In this document: in pieces, positions 6,394 through 7,112 of the stretch
How positions within the stretch are numbered: position 1 is the first letter of the stretch
How the letters are laid out: each line of letters opens with the position of its first letter
Translations under genes and position numbers: made by a program
Assembly (NCBI GenBank): GCA_947458675.1
Contig: CANHAW010000105.1
Location: 1-7,112 of the forward strand
DNA: 7,112 nucleotides
Source of the DNA: Beijerinckiaceae bacterium
GTDB lineage: Bacteria; Pseudomonadota; Alphaproteobacteria; Rhizobiales; Beijerinckiaceae
Direction of reading: 5' to 3'
Notes under the pieces: generated by a model
Database searches by the model: none
What the model saw: the letters and a program-made list of their open reading frames with translations, nothing else
What the model was told of the DNA's origin: nothing

Positions 6394-7112
6394 ATGGGCA
6401 AGGTAACCGGATTTCTCGAGATCGATCGCCGTGATCGGCGCTATGCGCCGGCCTCCGATCGCGTGCGCCATTACAAGGAATTTGTGATCCCGCTTTCGGA
6501 AGAAGCGATAAAGGATCAGGCGGCCCGCTGCATGAATTGCGGCATTCCGTATTGCCACAATGGCTGTCCGGTGAATAACCAGATCCCCGACTGGAACGAC
6601 CTCGTCTATAACGGGAATTGGGAAGAGGCCTCGCGCAATCTGCATTCGACAAACAATTTCCCGGAATTCACGGGTCGTGTTTGCCCGGCGCCTTGCGAGG
6701 CTTCCTGCACGCTGAACCTCACCGACCAGTCGGTAACGATCAAATCGATCGAATGCGCCATTGTCGATCGCGCCTGGTCGAATGGCTGGCTGAAGCCGGA
6801 AGTGCCCACGCACAAGACGGGCAAGAAAATTGCTGTCGTTGGTTCGGGCCCGGCGGGTCTTGCCGCCGCCCAGCAGCTCGCGCGCGCCGGTCATGATGTG
6901 CATGTCTTCGAAAAACGTGCGCGCGCCGGCGGCCTGCTGCGCTATGGCATTCCTGACTTCAAAATGGAAAAGTGGCTGATTGATCGCCGGGTTGAGCAAA
7001 TGCAGGCCGAAGGGGTTACTTTTGCTACCGGCGTTTATGTTGGCAAAGAGGCAATGGGCGCGGAAGTAAAAAACTATTCCAGCAAGACAGTCACGCCAGA
7101 GCAGTTGATGAA
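6394..7112 (+). CDS. gltD: Glutamate synthase small (beta) subunit, 3' truncated by the window edge
   Basis: The first 239 codons of a protein usually about 470-490 residues long. GltD oxidises NADPH on FAD and passes electrons through 4Fe-4S clusters to the FMN and 3Fe-4S centre of GltB. The N-terminal domain shows the two cysteine clusters of the family: C46-x2-C49-x4-C54-x3-C58 followed by [10 protein letters not shown], and C97-x3-C101-x3-C105 in [12 protein letters not shown]. The first Rossmann motif, [14 protein letters not shown], has GxGPAG at 150-155. After it come VHVFEK and [14 protein letters not shown], which is the FAD-binding module. It starts 4 bp after the gltB stop with its own Shine-Dalgarno, so it is co-transcribed with gltB. 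The NADPH-binding half lies beyond the window. Related proteins such as the PreT and HydA-linked electron-transfer subunits share this architecture, but adjacency to gltB settles the assignment. Confidence 0.97.
   Translation, partial: MGKVTGFLEIDRRDRRYAPASDRVRHYKEFVIPLSEEAIKDQAARCMNCGIPYCHNGCPVNNQIPDWNDLVYNGNWEEASRNLHSTNNFPEFTGRVCPAPCEASCTLNLTDQSVTIKSIECAIVDRAWSNGWLKPEVPTHKTGKKIAVVGSGPAGLAAAQQLARAGHDVHVFEKRARAGGLLRYGIPDFKMEKWLIDRRVEQMQAEGVTFATGVYVGKEAMGAEVKNYSSKTVTPEQLM

Noticed and set aside
1683..6401. Three long minus-strand open frames (1683-3062, 3147-4766, 4920-6401) opposite gltB
   Set aside because: All are in the same antisense frame, in codon register with gltB. Stops there need TTA, CTA or TCA in the sense strand, which are rare in this GC-rich gene, so long open frames are expected. 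The translations show no recognisable domain, while gltB is intact on the + strand.
6346..6999. 217-codon minus-strand frame opposite gltD
   Set aside because: Antisense shadow of gltD, whose + strand frame has all expected cysteine clusters and the FAD motif.

Overview
The window reads as ordinary chromosome of a GC-rich alphaproteobacterium, most likely of the Hyphomicrobiales (rhizobia and relatives). Three things suggest this: a ROSE-type RNA thermometer in front of a class A small heat-shock gene, palindromic repeats with the CGTCATTGCGAG...GCAATCCAG signature, and a gltB-gltD pair of the bacterial NADPH-dependent type. I cannot name a genus from the sequence alone. All supported genes lie on the + strand.

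Layout: (1) 1-66 is the last 21 codons of an unidentified gene. (2) 77-574 is cutA, bracketed by two 81-bp palindromic repeats lying in opposite orientation; the second repeat supplies the cutA stop codon and its last residues. (3) 575-1233 is a self-contained heat-shock unit: a candidate RpoH promoter, a ROSE-like thermometer hairpin that masks the Shine-Dalgarno sequence, the hsp20 gene, and a strong intrinsic terminator. (4) 1234-1724 is the leader and intergenic region before gltB, with small hairpins and an unresolved choice between two start codons. (5) 1725-7112 is the glutamate synthase operon: a complete gltB and, 4 bp after it, gltD, which runs off the right edge.

Function: GltB and GltD together form NADPH-dependent glutamate synthase (GOGAT), which with glutamine synthetase carries out ammonium assimilation. 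CutA and Hsp20 are independent housekeeping or stress genes with no evident link to nitrogen assimilation.

I found no sign of a new defence, mobile or biosynthetic system. The parts most worth a second look are regulatory and structural: the thermometer hairpin, and the oppositely oriented repeat pair that has remodelled the 3' end of cutA.
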